Positions 52,839 through 61,895 are shown, counted from the stretch's first letter. The stretch: DNA of 64,000 nucleotides from JAJFJD01 sp965228695 (GCA_965228695.1 CBDDIB010000002.1:4278001-4342000), one strand, 5' to 3'. Translations and numbers: made by a program. Notes: a model not told the origin generated them from the letters alone.

Positions 52839-53555
52839 ATGCAGGAAACCAGTCTTTCCCGCCGCCTGGCCGCCGAGTTCGGCGGCACCGCCCTGCTCCT
52901 CGCCACGGTCGTCGGGTCGGGGATCATGGGGGAACGGCTAGCCGGCGGCAACGTCGCGGTCGCCCTGCTCGGCAACACGATCCCGACGGGTGCGATCCTG
53001 GTCGTTCTCATCACGGCGCTTGGCCCGATATCCGGGGCACATTTCAATCCCGCGGTGACGTTGGCCTTCCTAATCCGGCGCGAGATCAAAGGGTTCGCAG
53101 CGTTTCTGTATGTCGCGGCGCAAGTTGCCGGAGGAATTGTCGGCACCCTGATCGCGCACGCGATGTTCGAGGAAGCGGTTTGGCAAATGTCCGCGAACGC
53201 CCGAACCGGTCCCGCACAATGGCTGTCTGAAGTCGTCGCGACTTTCGGGCTCGTGGGCACGATCTTCGCCGCCCTGCGATGGCGGCCGGACAGCGTCGCC
53301 TGGATGGTCGGGCTCTATATCACGGCGGCCTATTGGTTCACCGCCTCCACCAGTTTCGCGAACCCGGCGGTCACCCTTGCGCGCGCCCTGACGGATACCT
53401 TTTCCGGCATCCGGCCCATCGATGCGCCCGCCTTCATCGCAGCACAATGCATCGGTGCGGTCATCGCAACGGTGGCACTTGGATGGCTGCTGCATCCAAA
53501 GGGCTACCCGGAAGCCGGCGCCGGCCGGCAGAAGGCCGCCGCGGCGCCGGAATAA
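52839..53555 (+). CDS. Aquaporin family (MIP) channel
   Basis: The 238-residue membrane protein has six transmembrane segments and the two pore NPA motifs: ISGAHFNPAVTLAF in the first half and STSFANPAVTLARAL in the second. Proteins of this type pass water, glycerol or neutral solutes such as arsenite and antimonite. Cotranscription with an ArsR-type regulator favours a metalloid role like AqpS, where arsenite leaves down its gradient. The family also contains ordinary glycerol or water channels, so substrate is an inference from context. Confidence 0.9.
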   Translation: MQETSLSRRLAAEFGGTALLLATVVGSGIMGERLAGGNVAVALLGNTIPTGAILVVLITALGPISGAHFNPAVTLAFLIRREIKGFAAFLYVAAQVAGGIVGTLIAHAMFEEAVWQMSANARTGPAQWLSEVVATFGLVGTIFAALRWRPDSVAWMVGLYITAAYWFTASTSFANPAVTLARALTDTFSGIRPIDAPAFIAAQCIGAVIATVALGWLLHPKGYPEAGAGRQKAAAAPE

Positions 53556-53738
53556 GACCGCCCGCCTTGGTTCGAACTCGACCCGCGCCATTTGATCGTG
53601 GGATGAGAATCATTTGAGTCGGTAGCGGAGCGAGGGCCTTCCCCGGCGTCGAACTGAGCGGACCGCTTTGACTCCTGGCATCGGCGTATGCACTGATTGG
53701 CCGCATACGCCAATCTCAAGCCCCTTAGCGGAGGTCGC

Positions 53739-54872
53739 ATGACCAATGGTATCGCGGTAATCGGAAATTCCATGCGAAATGTCGGCGCGCCAATGGCGGG
53801 CGACCTGGCGCTCGGAGGGCACGACGTGCGCCTCGCGCTATGGGCCGATCAAAGCGACCTTTTGGAGGACATCCGAACGGCCGGCGGCGTCTCTATTACG
53901 GCGCCGGCGGACCAGATGCTGTCGGGCCGAAACGGGCTTGGAAAACTTCGGCTTCTGACGCAGGACCCCGCAGAGGCGGTCGCCGGAGCGGACCTGGTGG
54001 TCCTGGATGTCGAGCCGATGGAGCTCGAGCAACGGGCGGCGAATGTCATTCCGCATCTCGAAAACGGCCAAGTCCTGTACATCAACAGTCACGGTTACTG
54101 GCCTAGTCTGCGCCTGGCATCGGCCCTGCGGTCGGCTGACAAGGCCGGCGTGACCGTCCTCGAGGGCATTGCGCCCAACGTCGGCTCCCGGCGGACCGGC
54201 GCGGAGGTCACGTCGTATTACGTGCGGAACGACGTTCCCTTTGCCGCGTTTCCCGCAAACCGTACCGCGGACGCCGAGCGGTTCCTTCCCTTCGTTTCGC
54301 CATCGGCGGAACTGCGACGCGATGTCATCGAAACCAACTTCGAAAACCTGAACATGTTGGTGCACCCGGCCATGACGCTGCTCAACGTGGGGTATTTCGA
54401 CCGCGCGGAGGAAGCAGGCGACACGATCAGTTTCTACGGTACCGGAAACACGGTCCATGCGGGCCGGCTCGCCGAAGCGCTCGATGCGGAGCGAACCGCA
54501 GCCTGCAAGGCCTATGACGTCCGGTTTCGGCCGCTGCTCGACCATATCCACCGCATATACGGCGGCGGGGGCGACACGGTGCACGAGGCCGTGAAGCAAG
54601 CACCGGTCTATGCCAGATCGGGCGAGATGCGGGCGACGATCTGGCAAACGTGGATGGAGGGGGATCTTCCGCTTTCCCATGTCCCCTTCGTGGAATTGGC
54701 CGAGAATGCGAACGTGGGTGCACCGCTGCGCCGCGGCTTCGTCGATATTGTCGATGCCTTGCTGGGCACCAACTCGTGGAAGGACGGCCTCAACCTCGAA
54801 CGGCTCGGACTCGCCGGCATGTCCGTCGAGCAGATCCGTGCGTATGTCGCAACGGGCAATCCCGGATCATAG
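53739..54872 (+). CDS. NAD/NADP octopine/nopaline dehydrogenase-like protein
   Basis: The 377-residue protein has an N-terminal Rossmann-like region and a C-terminal helical domain of the octopine/nopaline dehydrogenase family (VLHPAMTLLNVGYFDRA-like segment reads MLVHPAMTLLNVGYFD; also HIHRIYG and PLSHVPFVELAENANVGAP). Such enzymes reduce an imine formed between an amino acid and an oxo acid. The cofactor loop is unusual: after AVIGN the segment reads SMRNVGAPMAGDLALGGHDV, lacking a clear GxGxxG, so cofactor binding may differ. ATG 53739 follows CGGAGGTCGC. The 183-base gap before it holds no other gene that I can see. Confidence 0.8.
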   Translation: MTNGIAVIGNSMRNVGAPMAGDLALGGHDVRLALWADQSDLLEDIRTAGGVSITAPADQMLSGRNGLGKLRLLTQDPAEAVAGADLVVLDVEPMELEQRAANVIPHLENGQVLYINSHGYWPSLRLASALRSADKAGVTVLEGIAPNVGSRRTGAEVTSYYVRNDVPFAAFPANRTADAERFLPFVSPSAELRRDVIETNFENLNMLVHPAMTLLNVGYFDRAEEAGDTISFYGTGNTVHAGRLAEALDAERTAACKAYDVRFRPLLDHIHRIYGGGGDTVHEAVKQAPVYARSGEMRATIWQTWMEGDLPLSHVPFVELAENANVGAPLRRGFVDIVDALLGTNSWKDGLNLERLGLAGMSVEQIRAYVATGNPGS

Positions 54873-54881
54873 CCGGCAAAT

Positions 54882-55601
54882 CTACCCGAGCTTTTCGCCG
54901 AAAAACTTCAAAACCTCGCTCCAGGCCTCTTCACTGACGTCATGGCGGTATTTTTCCGCGCTCGTGAATGACTGGAAGGCATGGCCCGCACCGTCGTAGC
55001 GGTGGAACACATAAGGGACGCCGGCCTTCTTCAGCGCGGTCTCGTAGTCGTCGACATCCTCCGGTGAAGGATTGGCGTCTTCATTGCCGAAGAAACCGGC
55101 AACCGGGCAGTTGATGTTCCCGGCGAGTTCGATCGCCGGCGGCGTCTCCGGTCCCATCGGCAATTTGATGCGCCCGCCGTAGAAAACCGCGCAAGCCTTG
55201 AGGTCCGGATTGTGGCACGCACCGAGCCAGGAGACGCGCCCGCCCCAGCAATGACCGACGATACCGATACGGTCGCCGTCCACATTCGGCATGCCCGCGA
55301 GGAAATTGAAGGTCGCTTGCAGGTCCAAAACCGTCCAGTCATCGCGGAACTCGTCGCGCTTGACCTGCATTTCCTCTTCCTTCGGCCACCAGTGGAAGAT
55401 GAAGGGCGCGGCGACGACATACCCGTTCTCGGCGTAGCGTTCGGCAATCTTTAACGTCACCTCGTCGTTTTCCACGCCGGTATGCCCCACCGGAATATGT
55501 TGCGCCAAGACGATGCCCGGATGCGGGCCTTCCCCCTCGGGTTCGAAGACGAAGATTTCCATCGGACTGTCTTCAACGGTGACGGTTTCAATGCGGTGCA
55601 C
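54882..55601 (-). CDS. Dienelactone hydrolase family protein
   Basis: The 239-residue alpha/beta hydrolase has the dienelactone hydrolase triad: Cys in GIVGHCWGGRVSW, Asp in GNEDANPSPEDV and His in YDGAGHAFQSF. Dienelactone hydrolases act in chloroaromatic degradation, but most relatives have unknown ester substrates. The start is GTG 55601 with AGGGAGAATCAATC upstream, which supports it. It is downstream of the enolase-superfamily gene on the same strand, with 51 nt between, suggesting joint catabolism of an organic acid or lactone. Confidence 0.9.
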   Translation of the reverse strand: MHRIETVTVEDSPMEIFVFEPEGEGPHPGIVLAQHIPVGHTGVENDEVTLKIAERYAENGYVVAAPFIFHWWPKEEEMQVKRDEFRDDWTVLDLQATFNFLAGMPNVDGDRIGIVGHCWGGRVSWLGACHNPDLKACAVFYGGRIKLPMGPETPPAIELAGNINCPVAGFFGNEDANPSPEDVDDYETALKKAGVPYVFHRYDGAGHAFQSFTSAEKYRHDVSEEAWSEVLKFFGEKLG

Positions 55602-55652
55602 GATTGATTCTCCCTATCCGCTATTCACTTGCTTGGTGTTATCCGACGGGCG

Positions 55653-56747
55653 TTATGCCTTGAAGGCCGCAACGGATTTTTCGTCGAAATTCAACCCCAA
55701 TCCGGGCTTGTCGGGCAGCACGAGTTCGCCGTCCTCGATCGCCGGCGTTTCCTCATAGAGCTTAAGCATCCACGGCATGTATTCCACCGTCAGCCCGTTC
55801 GGGCAGGCGGCGACCACATGGACCAAGATCTCCGGCATCACATGGCTGACCACCGGCAGATTAAACGCCTCGGCCATGCCCGCAACCTTCATCCAGGACG
55901 TCACGCCGCCGACCCGCGCGATATCGATCATGACGATGTCGACCGACCGCGCCTCGATCATCTGCCGGAACGGCGCGATCCCATAGAGATACTCGCCGCC
56001 GGCGACCGGCGTGTTCAGGGCGGCGGTGACACGGGCCAATCCCTGATAGTCGTCGGCCGTGGTCACGTCCTCCAGCCAGAACAAACCGACATCCTCGACG
56101 CGGCTGCCGATGTCGATCGCCTGTTCCGGCCGCCAGCGTTGGTTGATGTCGCACATCAATTTGATATCCGGGCCGATCGCCTCCCGCACGACGCGCACGC
56201 GCCGCATCTCGTCGGCCGGCGTCGGGTCGCCGGGCAGCGCCATCTGGGTCTTCATCTCGCGAAAGCCCTTCTGGACCAGAACTTGCGCCGCCCGCTGCGC
56301 CTCGTCGTCCGTCAGGTTCCGGCGCAAAGAGCCCGATGCATATGTCGCGACGCGGTCGCGATGCCCGCCGAGAAGCTTCCACAAGGGCTGGTCGAGCGCC
56401 TTTCCCTTGATGTCCCACAACGCAATGTCGATCGCCGACAAGGCCAGCATGAAGATGCCGCCCGGCCCGCAGGAATCGCCGATCCCACTGTGCAATTTCG
56501 CTAAGATCTTCTCGATGCGCAGCGGGTCCTCACCGACGGTCAGGGCGGCGAGGCCTTCGACCGCCAAATGCAAGCTGCCGGTCAACTCGGCGCCGTAGAA
56601 GGTGACGCCAATGCCCTCCACGCCTTTATCGGTACGAAGCCGCAGAATCACGATCGGGCGGGCCCCCTCGCCGCGGGCTTGCGTATTGGCCAAAGGATCG
56701 TCTTCCGGAATGTTCAGCATCGTCGCTTCGTAGCCGGTAATTTTCAT
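55653..56747 (-). CDS. Mandelate racemase/muconate lactonizing enzyme family protein
   Basis: The 364-residue enolase-superfamily protein has the typical capping domain and barrel. The metal ligands are Asp in LMCDINQRW, Glu in LFWLEDVTT and Glu in AGGEYLYG, and a basic residue pair KTQ and a His in VVSHVMPE are placed for catalysis. The likely reaction is proton abstraction alpha to a carboxylate, as in sugar-acid dehydration or racemisation. The adjacent dienelactone-hydrolase-like gene suggests a small degradative operon. The substrate is not predictable. Confidence 0.9.
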   Translation of the reverse strand: MKITGYEATMLNIPEDDPLANTQARGEGARPIVILRLRTDKGVEGIGVTFYGAELTGSLHLAVEGLAALTVGEDPLRIEKILAKLHSGIGDSCGPGGIFMLALSAIDIALWDIKGKALDQPLWKLLGGHRDRVATYASGSLRRNLTDDEAQRAAQVLVQKGFREMKTQMALPGDPTPADEMRRVRVVREAIGPDIKLMCDINQRWRPEQAIDIGSRVEDVGLFWLEDVTTADDYQGLARVTAALNTPVAGGEYLYGIAPFRQMIEARSVDIVMIDIARVGGVTSWMKVAGMAEAFNLPVVSHVMPEILVHVVAACPNGLTVEYMPWMLKLYEETPAIEDGELVLPDKPGLGLNFDEKSVAAFKA

Positions 56748-56847
56748 CGCGCCTTCATCCGTTCGTCAGGGTCCAAAGGAGAACAGTAGCACACACCGCA
56801 TGGCGACGGTTCCGCGCCCGAATGCGCGCCATCGCGTGGTGGAAATT

Positions 56848-56863
56848 TACCGGCCGGCCGGTA
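56848..56863. repeat. 16-bp perfect palindrome TACCGGCCGGCCGGTA
   Basis: This palindrome stands alone in the 192-base divergent region between the enolase-superfamily gene and cbpA. Thirteen of its bases (ACCGGCCGGCCGG) recur at 58182-58194 just after cbpM. It could be an operator for a neighbouring gene, or simply chance in a CCGG-rich genome. Confidence 0.45.
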
Positions 56864-56939
56864 TTGAGATCGATCGAAGGAAGATCCATCTATGCTGCGT
56901 AGAATTGTAACCTGATGAAGCCAAACGACGAGTTTGATT

Positions 56940-57860
56940 GTGGCGAACGAACTTTATGATCTATTGGGCGTTCCGAAGGATGCATCGAGCGATGACATCA
57001 GAAACGCCTACCGAACGCTGGCAAAGAAGCATCATCCCGACCTGAACCCGGGGGATAAGGCGGCGGAGGAAACCTTCAAAAAAATTAAGGCCGCCAACGA
57101 AATCCTGTCCGATCCCGAGAAACGGCGGCAGTACGACGCCGGCGAGATCGATGCGGAAGGCAACGAAACGCAGCAACACTTCTATCGCGAATACGCGTCG
57201 TCCGGCGGCGAACATCCATACCGGTCGTCGGCCGGGTTCGATGATATCGGCGACATCTTCTCGGATCTCTTCCGCGGCCGCGGGGGCGCGCAGGGGGGCG
57301 AGAACGTCAACATCAATATGCGCGGCGGCGACGTTCGCTATTCGATGGAAGTCTCGTTTCTCGAAGCCGTAAACGGTGCGAAAAAGCGCGTCACCATGCC
57401 GGACGGCAAGACGCTCGACATCACGATCCCGGCTGGCCTGAATGAAGGTCAGGTCCTCCGGCTTCGCAATCAGGGCATGCCCGGGTTCGGCGGTGGCGAC
57501 GCGGGCGATGCCTATGTCGAGGTTCGCGTCGCTGCGGATCCGACGTTCCGCCGCCAAGGCCGGAACATTCATGTCGACCTGCCTATCGCCCTGCATGAAG
57601 CGGTTCTGGGCGCGAAAGTGCGGGTTCCCACCGTCGGCAACGCCGTGACGATGACCGTACCGCCCGGGTCCAACAACGGCGATACGTTGCGCCTGAAGGG
57701 CAAAGGCGTGCCCGGTACGGGCGGACGGTCCGCGGGCGATCAGATCGTGACACTGCGGGTGCAGCTTCCCGAGAAACCCGATGAAGAATTGAAATCCTTC
57801 CTGGCGGAGTGGGCAAAGTCCAATGCCTACGACCCACGAGCCGGATCCGGGAGTCGATGA
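56940..57860 (+). CDS. cbpA: DnaJ-class co-chaperone CbpA (type II, no zinc finger)
   Basis: The 306-residue protein starts with a J domain (ELYDLLGVPKDASSDDIRNAYR, in part) carrying the HPD motif in KKHHPDLNPGD. A Gly/Phe-poor linker with FDDIGDIFSDLFRGRG follows, then the DnaJ C-terminal peptide-binding region (DVRYSMEVSFLEAVNGAKKRV, in part; PPGSNNGDTLRLKGKGVP). There is no CxxCxGxG zinc domain, so it is CbpA-like. It should stimulate DnaK. The start is taken as GTG 56940, as no ATG exists near the J domain. The next gene, cbpM, begins one base after the stop. Confidence 0.88.
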   Translation: MANELYDLLGVPKDASSDDIRNAYRTLAKKHHPDLNPGDKAAEETFKKIKAANEILSDPEKRRQYDAGEIDAEGNETQQHFYREYASSGGEHPYRSSAGFDDIGDIFSDLFRGRGGAQGGENVNINMRGGDVRYSMEVSFLEAVNGAKKRVTMPDGKTLDITIPAGLNEGQVLRLRNQGMPGFGGGDAGDAYVEVRVAADPTFRRQGRNIHVDLPIALHEAVLGAKVRVPTVGNAVTMTVPPGSNNGDTLRLKGKGVPGTGGRSAGDQIVTLRVQLPEKPDEELKSFLAEWAKSNAYDPRAGSGSR

Positions 57861-57861
57861 C

Positions 57862-58182
57862 ATGCGCAATGAAGACGAGATCCTCGGCACGTTTACCGAA
57901 CTCCGCCGCGAAACGCTTCATGTTTGGATAGAGCGCGGATGGATTACGCCCGCGCGCGGGCGGTCCGGCTACCGCTTTCAGGAAATCGACGTGGCGCGGC
58001 TGCGCTTGATCCTTGAATTCCGTACCGATCTAGAGCTGGAGGAGGAAGCGCTTGATGTCATCCTCCCCTTGCTGGATCAGGTGCACGGCCTTCGCCGCGA
58101 GCTGCATCGGCTTGCCGACGCTATCAACGCCCAGCCGCAGGATGTGCGGACACGAATCTCGGCGCACCTGGCAAAGAACTGA
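57862..58182 (+). CDS. cbpM: Chaperone modulator CbpM (MerR-like)
   Basis: The 106-residue protein has a MerR-type helix-turn-helix followed by a helix: LRRETLHVWIERGWITPARG, SGYRFQEIDVARLRLI and LDVILPLLDQVHGLRREL. This matches CbpM, which binds the J domain of CbpA and blocks its co-chaperone action. Its place one base after cbpA confirms the pairing. ATG 57862 is selected; an in-frame ATG at 57823 inside cbpA would add 13 unconserved residues. Confidence 0.88.
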   Translation: MRNEDEILGTFTELRRETLHVWIERGWITPARGRSGYRFQEIDVARLRLILEFRTDLELEEEALDVILPLLDQVHGLRRELHRLADAINAQPQDVRTRISAHLAKN

Positions 58183-58220
58183 CCGGCCGGCCGGCATCGT
58201 GCCGACCCACGATCCGGCGA

Positions 58221-58982
58221 TTACGCCAAATATTCGCCGCCGTTCACGTGTAATGTCTCGCCGGTAATAAAGCGCGCGGCCGGCTGGCATAGGAAATTCA
58301 CGGCGTTCGCAATATCGCTCGGCTCGCCCATATAACCGACCGGCGCGGCATTCGGGACGTTTTTCGGGTGCGGTCCTGCCGAGGCCGGCCGCTCGCCTCC
58401 GATCAGGCCGACACAGACGGTATTGACCGTAATGCCCTTGTCGCAGAACTCGCTCGACAGGCTGTGCGTCATCGCTTCGAGCCCGCCCTTGCCCGCATGG
58501 ACGTGAACCCGCTCCGCGTAGCCGGCGTAATGTCCGAGACCGCTGATATTCACGATGCGGCCCCAGCCCTGTTCGACCATGTGCGGAAGTACGGCCCGGC
58601 TACAGAGAAATGCCCCGTCCAGGATGATATGCACGATGCGGTGCCACTCCTCGAAGCTGAGTTCGAGCGTCGGCACGCGGCCGCGGTCTGCGGCATTGTT
58701 CACCAGGATATCGACAGGGCCAAGGTCGTCGGCGATCGCATCGACCATGTCGATCACACTCTTCTCCTCGGTGACATCGGCGATATACACCCCGGCTTTC
58801 ACCCCGAGCGCCTCGAGTTCTTTCCGGACGCCTTCCGCTTCCGAAATCGAACGGCGCGTATTGATCGCCACGGACGCGCCGCATCGCGCCAAATCGAGCG
58901 CCGTCGCGCGTCCCGACCGGCGGACCGCCCCCGTCACCAAGGCCACCTTGCCCGCCAACGTCTTTCCATCGCCATTGCTCAT
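58221..58982 (-). CDS. SDR family protein lacking the catalytic Tyr
   Basis: The 253-residue protein has an SDR fold: VALVTGAVRRSGRATALDLA, ILVNNAAD and Ser147 in VNISGLGHY. The site normally YxxxK reads VHAGK, so Val161 replaces the tyrosine while Lys165 stays. The C-terminal ITGETLHVNGGEYLA is standard. Without the Tyr the usual hydride transfer mechanism would be impaired, unless a nearby His (160 or 162) substitutes. Some related SDRs seem to share HV(H/S)A(A/G)K. ATG 58982 is used; upstream extension is unconserved. Confidence 0.85.
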   Translation of the reverse strand: MSNGDGKTLAGKVALVTGAVRRSGRATALDLARCGASVAINTRRSISEAEGVRKELEALGVKAGVYIADVTEEKSVIDMVDAIADDLGPVDILVNNAADRGRVPTLELSFEEWHRIVHIILDGAFLCSRAVLPHMVEQGWGRIVNISGLGHYAGYAERVHVHAGKGGLEAMTHSLSSEFCDKGITVNTVCVGLIGGERPASAGPHPKNVPNAAPVGYMGEPSDIANAVNFLCQPAARFITGETLHVNGGEYLA

Positions 58983-59204
58983 AACGCAGCTCCCTCGATT
59001 TCGACGGGTCGCTTTCCCGTCGACCGACCCGTCTCCATAGTCGGGCGGCCCAGGATCGAAGGCAAATCCACGTGAATCACCGACCAACGTTGTCGGGGGG
59101 CGATTGCGGCCCAAGCGCCTCTATCCTTTAATGAGGAGTATCCGGCGACGCGCGGGCATTTCCCCTCCGTATCGCGTCGCCCGGTGGCCGGCGCGGGAGG
59201 CGAT

Positions 59205-60758
59205 GTGGCAACCGAAAGCTTTGACCAACTCAGTGCACGCCATGGCCGGACCTACGGTTGGTTCCTGACCATCGGCGGTATGGTTGCCTCCTTCACCATG
59301 GTGTTCTCCGGCACTATCGTCAACGTCGCCGTCCCCGATGTCATGGGCGCTTACGGAGTCGGCCAGGACAAGGCACAACTCCTTTCGACCGCTTTCATCG
59401 CCACCATGACGGCGAGCCAGCTCCTGAACGCGTGGTTCATCCATACGTTCGGTAAGCGCCTCGCATTCTGTCTCCTGCTGGCCGTCTTCGCCCTTGGCGG
59501 GGTGATCTGCGGCGTTGCGCAGGTCCTCGACGTGATCATTTTCGGCCGCGTGATGCAGGGCTTCGCCGCCGGCATCATCCAGCCCCTCGTCATGGTCACC
59601 CTGTTCGAAATATTTCCGAAGGAACGGCGCGGTACGGCGATGGGCATATACGGCATGGGGCTGGTGTTCGCCTTGGGCCTCGGTCCCGTCATCGGCGGGA
59701 TCACCGTGGACGCACTCGGCTGGCGTGCAATCTTCTACGTACCCCTGCCGCTGGTCCTGCTGGCCTTCGTTATGGGTGTCGTCTTCATGCCGTCACAACG
59801 CGACGAGGGACCGCGAACGCCGTTCGACTGGACGAGCTATGCGCTTCTTTGCATCGCGCTCTACTGTCTGATTTCCGGAATTTCCAACGGCCAGCGCGAG
59901 GGCTGGCTTTCGAACGATATCGCACTGCGCCTCGTCATCGGCATCGGTGCGGCGGTGGGCTTCACCTTGATGCAACTCCGCGAGGGCGCGCGGCTGCTCG
60001 ACTTCACCTTATTCAAGAACGCGCGGTTCGCATCGGCGATCGTCCTGGCTTTCGTCTTCGGCATGGGCAATTTCGCGATGACCTACGCGGTTCCGGTGTT
60101 TGGTCAGATCGTTCAGGGATACACGGCGACGGTCGCGGGCTTCCTGCTGTTGCCGGCCAGCCTGCTCCTGATGATCATCTTCCCATTGACCGGCCGCCTA
60201 GCGGATCAGGTGCCGCCACAGCTTCCGATCATGGGCGGACTCATCCTGTTCGCCCTGGGCGTCTATTTCATGGCGGGCGCGGACATCAACACGGTGTTTT
60301 GGACATTCGCGTTCTTCGCCATCATCTCGCGTGTCGGCATGGGCTTCATCAACCCGCCCCTGATGGCGTCCGCGCTCAACAGCTTGCCGCCGGAACGATT
60401 GAACCAGGGATCGGGAACGATCAATTTCTTCCGGCAACTTGGCGGGGCCTGCGGCATCAACCTGCTGGTCGTAATTCTCGAGATCAGGACGCAGTTTCAC
60501 AGCGACAGCCTGTCGGCGACTCAGACGATCGCGAACGCGACGACCCGAGAAATGCTGGAGCAGGTGAAGAAGATCCTGCAGGCGGATGGCGTGCCGGAAG
60601 CCATGCTGGATTCCCTGGCGAACGACTACCTGTCACAGGTCATCGAGGCGCAGGCGACCACCTTCGGATTCCAGGACGGTTTTCTGATCACGGCAAGCGT
60701 CTTCATCCTCGCCTTGATCCCGGCCTGGATTCTGGGCCGGTCCAAAGCCTCGTCGTAG
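59205..60758 (+). CDS. MFS transporter, DHA2 (EmrB/QacA-like) family
   Basis: The 517-residue membrane protein has about fourteen hydrophobic segments. Family features are TIVNVAVPDVMGAYG after the first helix (motif D1 region), FGRVMQGFAAGIIQPLVM, and GLGPVIGGITVDALGWRAIF (motif C and following loop). EmrB/QacA transporters export drugs by proton antiport; the inferred role is efflux of a toxic organic compound. No membrane fusion partner (emrA) is nearby. The start GTG 59205 has GGGAGG just before it; GTG 59184 is the alternative. It is divergent from the SDR gene. Confidence 0.9.
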   Translation: MATESFDQLSARHGRTYGWFLTIGGMVASFTMVFSGTIVNVAVPDVMGAYGVGQDKAQLLSTAFIATMTASQLLNAWFIHTFGKRLAFCLLLAVFALGGVICGVAQVLDVIIFGRVMQGFAAGIIQPLVMVTLFEIFPKERRGTAMGIYGMGLVFALGLGPVIGGITVDALGWRAIFYVPLPLVLLAFVMGVVFMPSQRDEGPRTPFDWTSYALLCIALYCLISGISNGQREGWLSNDIALRLVIGIGAAVGFTLMQLREGARLLDFTLFKNARFASAIVLAFVFGMGNFAMTYAVPVFGQIVQGYTATVAGFLLLPASLLLMIIFPLTGRLADQVPPQLPIMGGLILFALGVYFMAGADINTVFWTFAFFAIISRVGMGFINPPLMASALNSLPPERLNQGSGTINFFRQLGGACGINLLVVILEIRTQFHSDSLSATQTIANATTREMLEQVKKILQADGVPEAMLDSLANDYLSQVIEAQATTFGFQDGFLITASVFILALIPAWILGRSKASS

Positions 60759-60847
60759 TTGCAATGCTCGGTAGGACACCGGTGGCGCCGACCGGATGTT
60801 GGGGCTATCCTGGCTTCAACAAAGACCAAACAACCTGGAGCCGACCG

Positions 60848-61255
60848 ATGCCGACGCTGTCCGGAAAATGCCTCTGCGGGAATATCCAATACTCTGCCGA
60901 TACCGACATCAAGCTGATGGCCAATTGCCATTGCACCGACTGCCGCGCCGCGACGGGCGCCGCGTATGGCACGCTGGTATTCGTCGAAGAAGACGCGCTG
61001 CAAGTCACCGGCACGCCGAAGGTCTTTCACCACAAGTCCGACAGCGGCTCGGATATGGAGAAGCATTTCTGTCCGGACTGCGGGTCGCAGCTGTTCGGCA
61101 AGAACTCCAACCGGGCGAATATGGTGAGCATCCGCGCCGGCAGCCTTGATCAGACCGATCTGGTAAAGCCTGCGGTCAATGTCTACCTGTCCAGCAAGAT
61201 CGGTTCGACGCCGGTCGACCCCGAGTTGAAGGGCTTCGACAAGATGCCCGGCTAG
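60848..61255 (+). CDS. GFA/CENP-V domain protein
   Basis: The 135-residue protein is a zinc-binding GFA (glutathione-dependent formaldehyde-activating) fold. The cysteine pattern is complete: GKCLCGNIQY, NCHCTDCRAATG and FCPDCGSQLFG. The function of most family members, including this, is unknown; some react with formaldehyde-glutathione adducts. ATG 60848 fits the family start, and the long open frame upstream is a shadow of the MFS gene. The stop codon overlaps that of the convergent DHFR-like gene within the palindrome CTAG (61252-61255). Confidence 0.88.
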   Translation: MPTLSGKCLCGNIQYSADTDIKLMANCHCTDCRAATGAAYGTLVFVEEDALQVTGTPKVFHHKSDSGSDMEKHFCPDCGSQLFGKNSNRANMVSIRAGSLDQTDLVKPAVNVYLSSKIGSTPVDPELKGFDKMPG

Positions 61256-61797
61256 CCGGGCGCATTGACGATGCGATAGCGCGAAGTCACGAGGCCGGAC
61301 GGGAATGTCCGCGTGTCCAGGTGTTCGCAATCGACGTCGCGGTCCAAGGCGCCGAATAACGGCAATCCGTCACCGATCAGGATCGGGATACGGGTGAGCG
61401 TCATATCGGCGATAAGGCCGTCCCGCAGGAAAGACTGCACGACCTTGCCACCGTCGATATAGGCCCGTCGCCACCCTTGCCCGTCGAGCATCTTCATCAC
61501 GCCGGCCGGGTCGAGCCGGGTCAGCGTCACCCGATCCGCAATTTCAGCAGGCACATCGTCCTGGCCGAGCGTCTGGCTCATCACCACGACCGGTTTCGCA
61601 TACGGCCATTCCTCGAAGGCCCGCACAGCCTCGAACGACCCGCGCCCCATGACAAGGCCGTCGACCGACGCCATGAAGGCGTCATAGCCGTGATCCTCGC
61701 CCTCGGTCAGCTGTTTCATCAACCAATCCAACGCGCCCGACGCCCGGGCGACGAACCCGTCGAGACTGGTCGCGATGAACACATGGCCGGTCGGCAT
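61252..61797 (-). CDS. Dihydrofolate reductase family protein (RibD C-terminal-like)
   Basis: The 181-residue protein is of the RibD C-terminal/DHFR fold, with HVFIATSLDGFVAR at the start, DGLVMGRGSFEAVRAFEEWPY, and AYIDGGKVVQSFLRDGLIADMTLTRIPI (in part). It should be an NADPH-dependent reductase; such lone yyaP-like proteins do not replace FolA and have unknown substrate. ATG 61797 is used over a longer frame. Tail-to-tail overlap with the GFA gene is four bases. Confidence 0.88.
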   Translation of the reverse strand: MPTGHVFIATSLDGFVARASGALDWLMKQLTEGEDHGYDAFMASVDGLVMGRGSFEAVRAFEEWPYAKPVVVMSQTLGQDDVPAEIADRVTLTRLDPAGVMKMLDGQGWRRAYIDGGKVVQSFLRDGLIADMTLTRIPILIGDGLPLFGALDRDVDCEHLDTRTFPSGLVTSRYRIVNAPG

Positions 61798-61895
61798 GAT
61801 GGGATCCAACTGTAGGGGGCGACCGCACCGGTCTGGCGGGTCGGGGTAGCCACCTTCCATACCCCAACCGGACGAAATTTCACAGCCCGGTATTC

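Noticed and set aside
59849..60847. Long N-terminal extension of the GFA gene
   Set aside because: It overlaps the MFS gene out of frame; GFA homology starts at ATG 60848.
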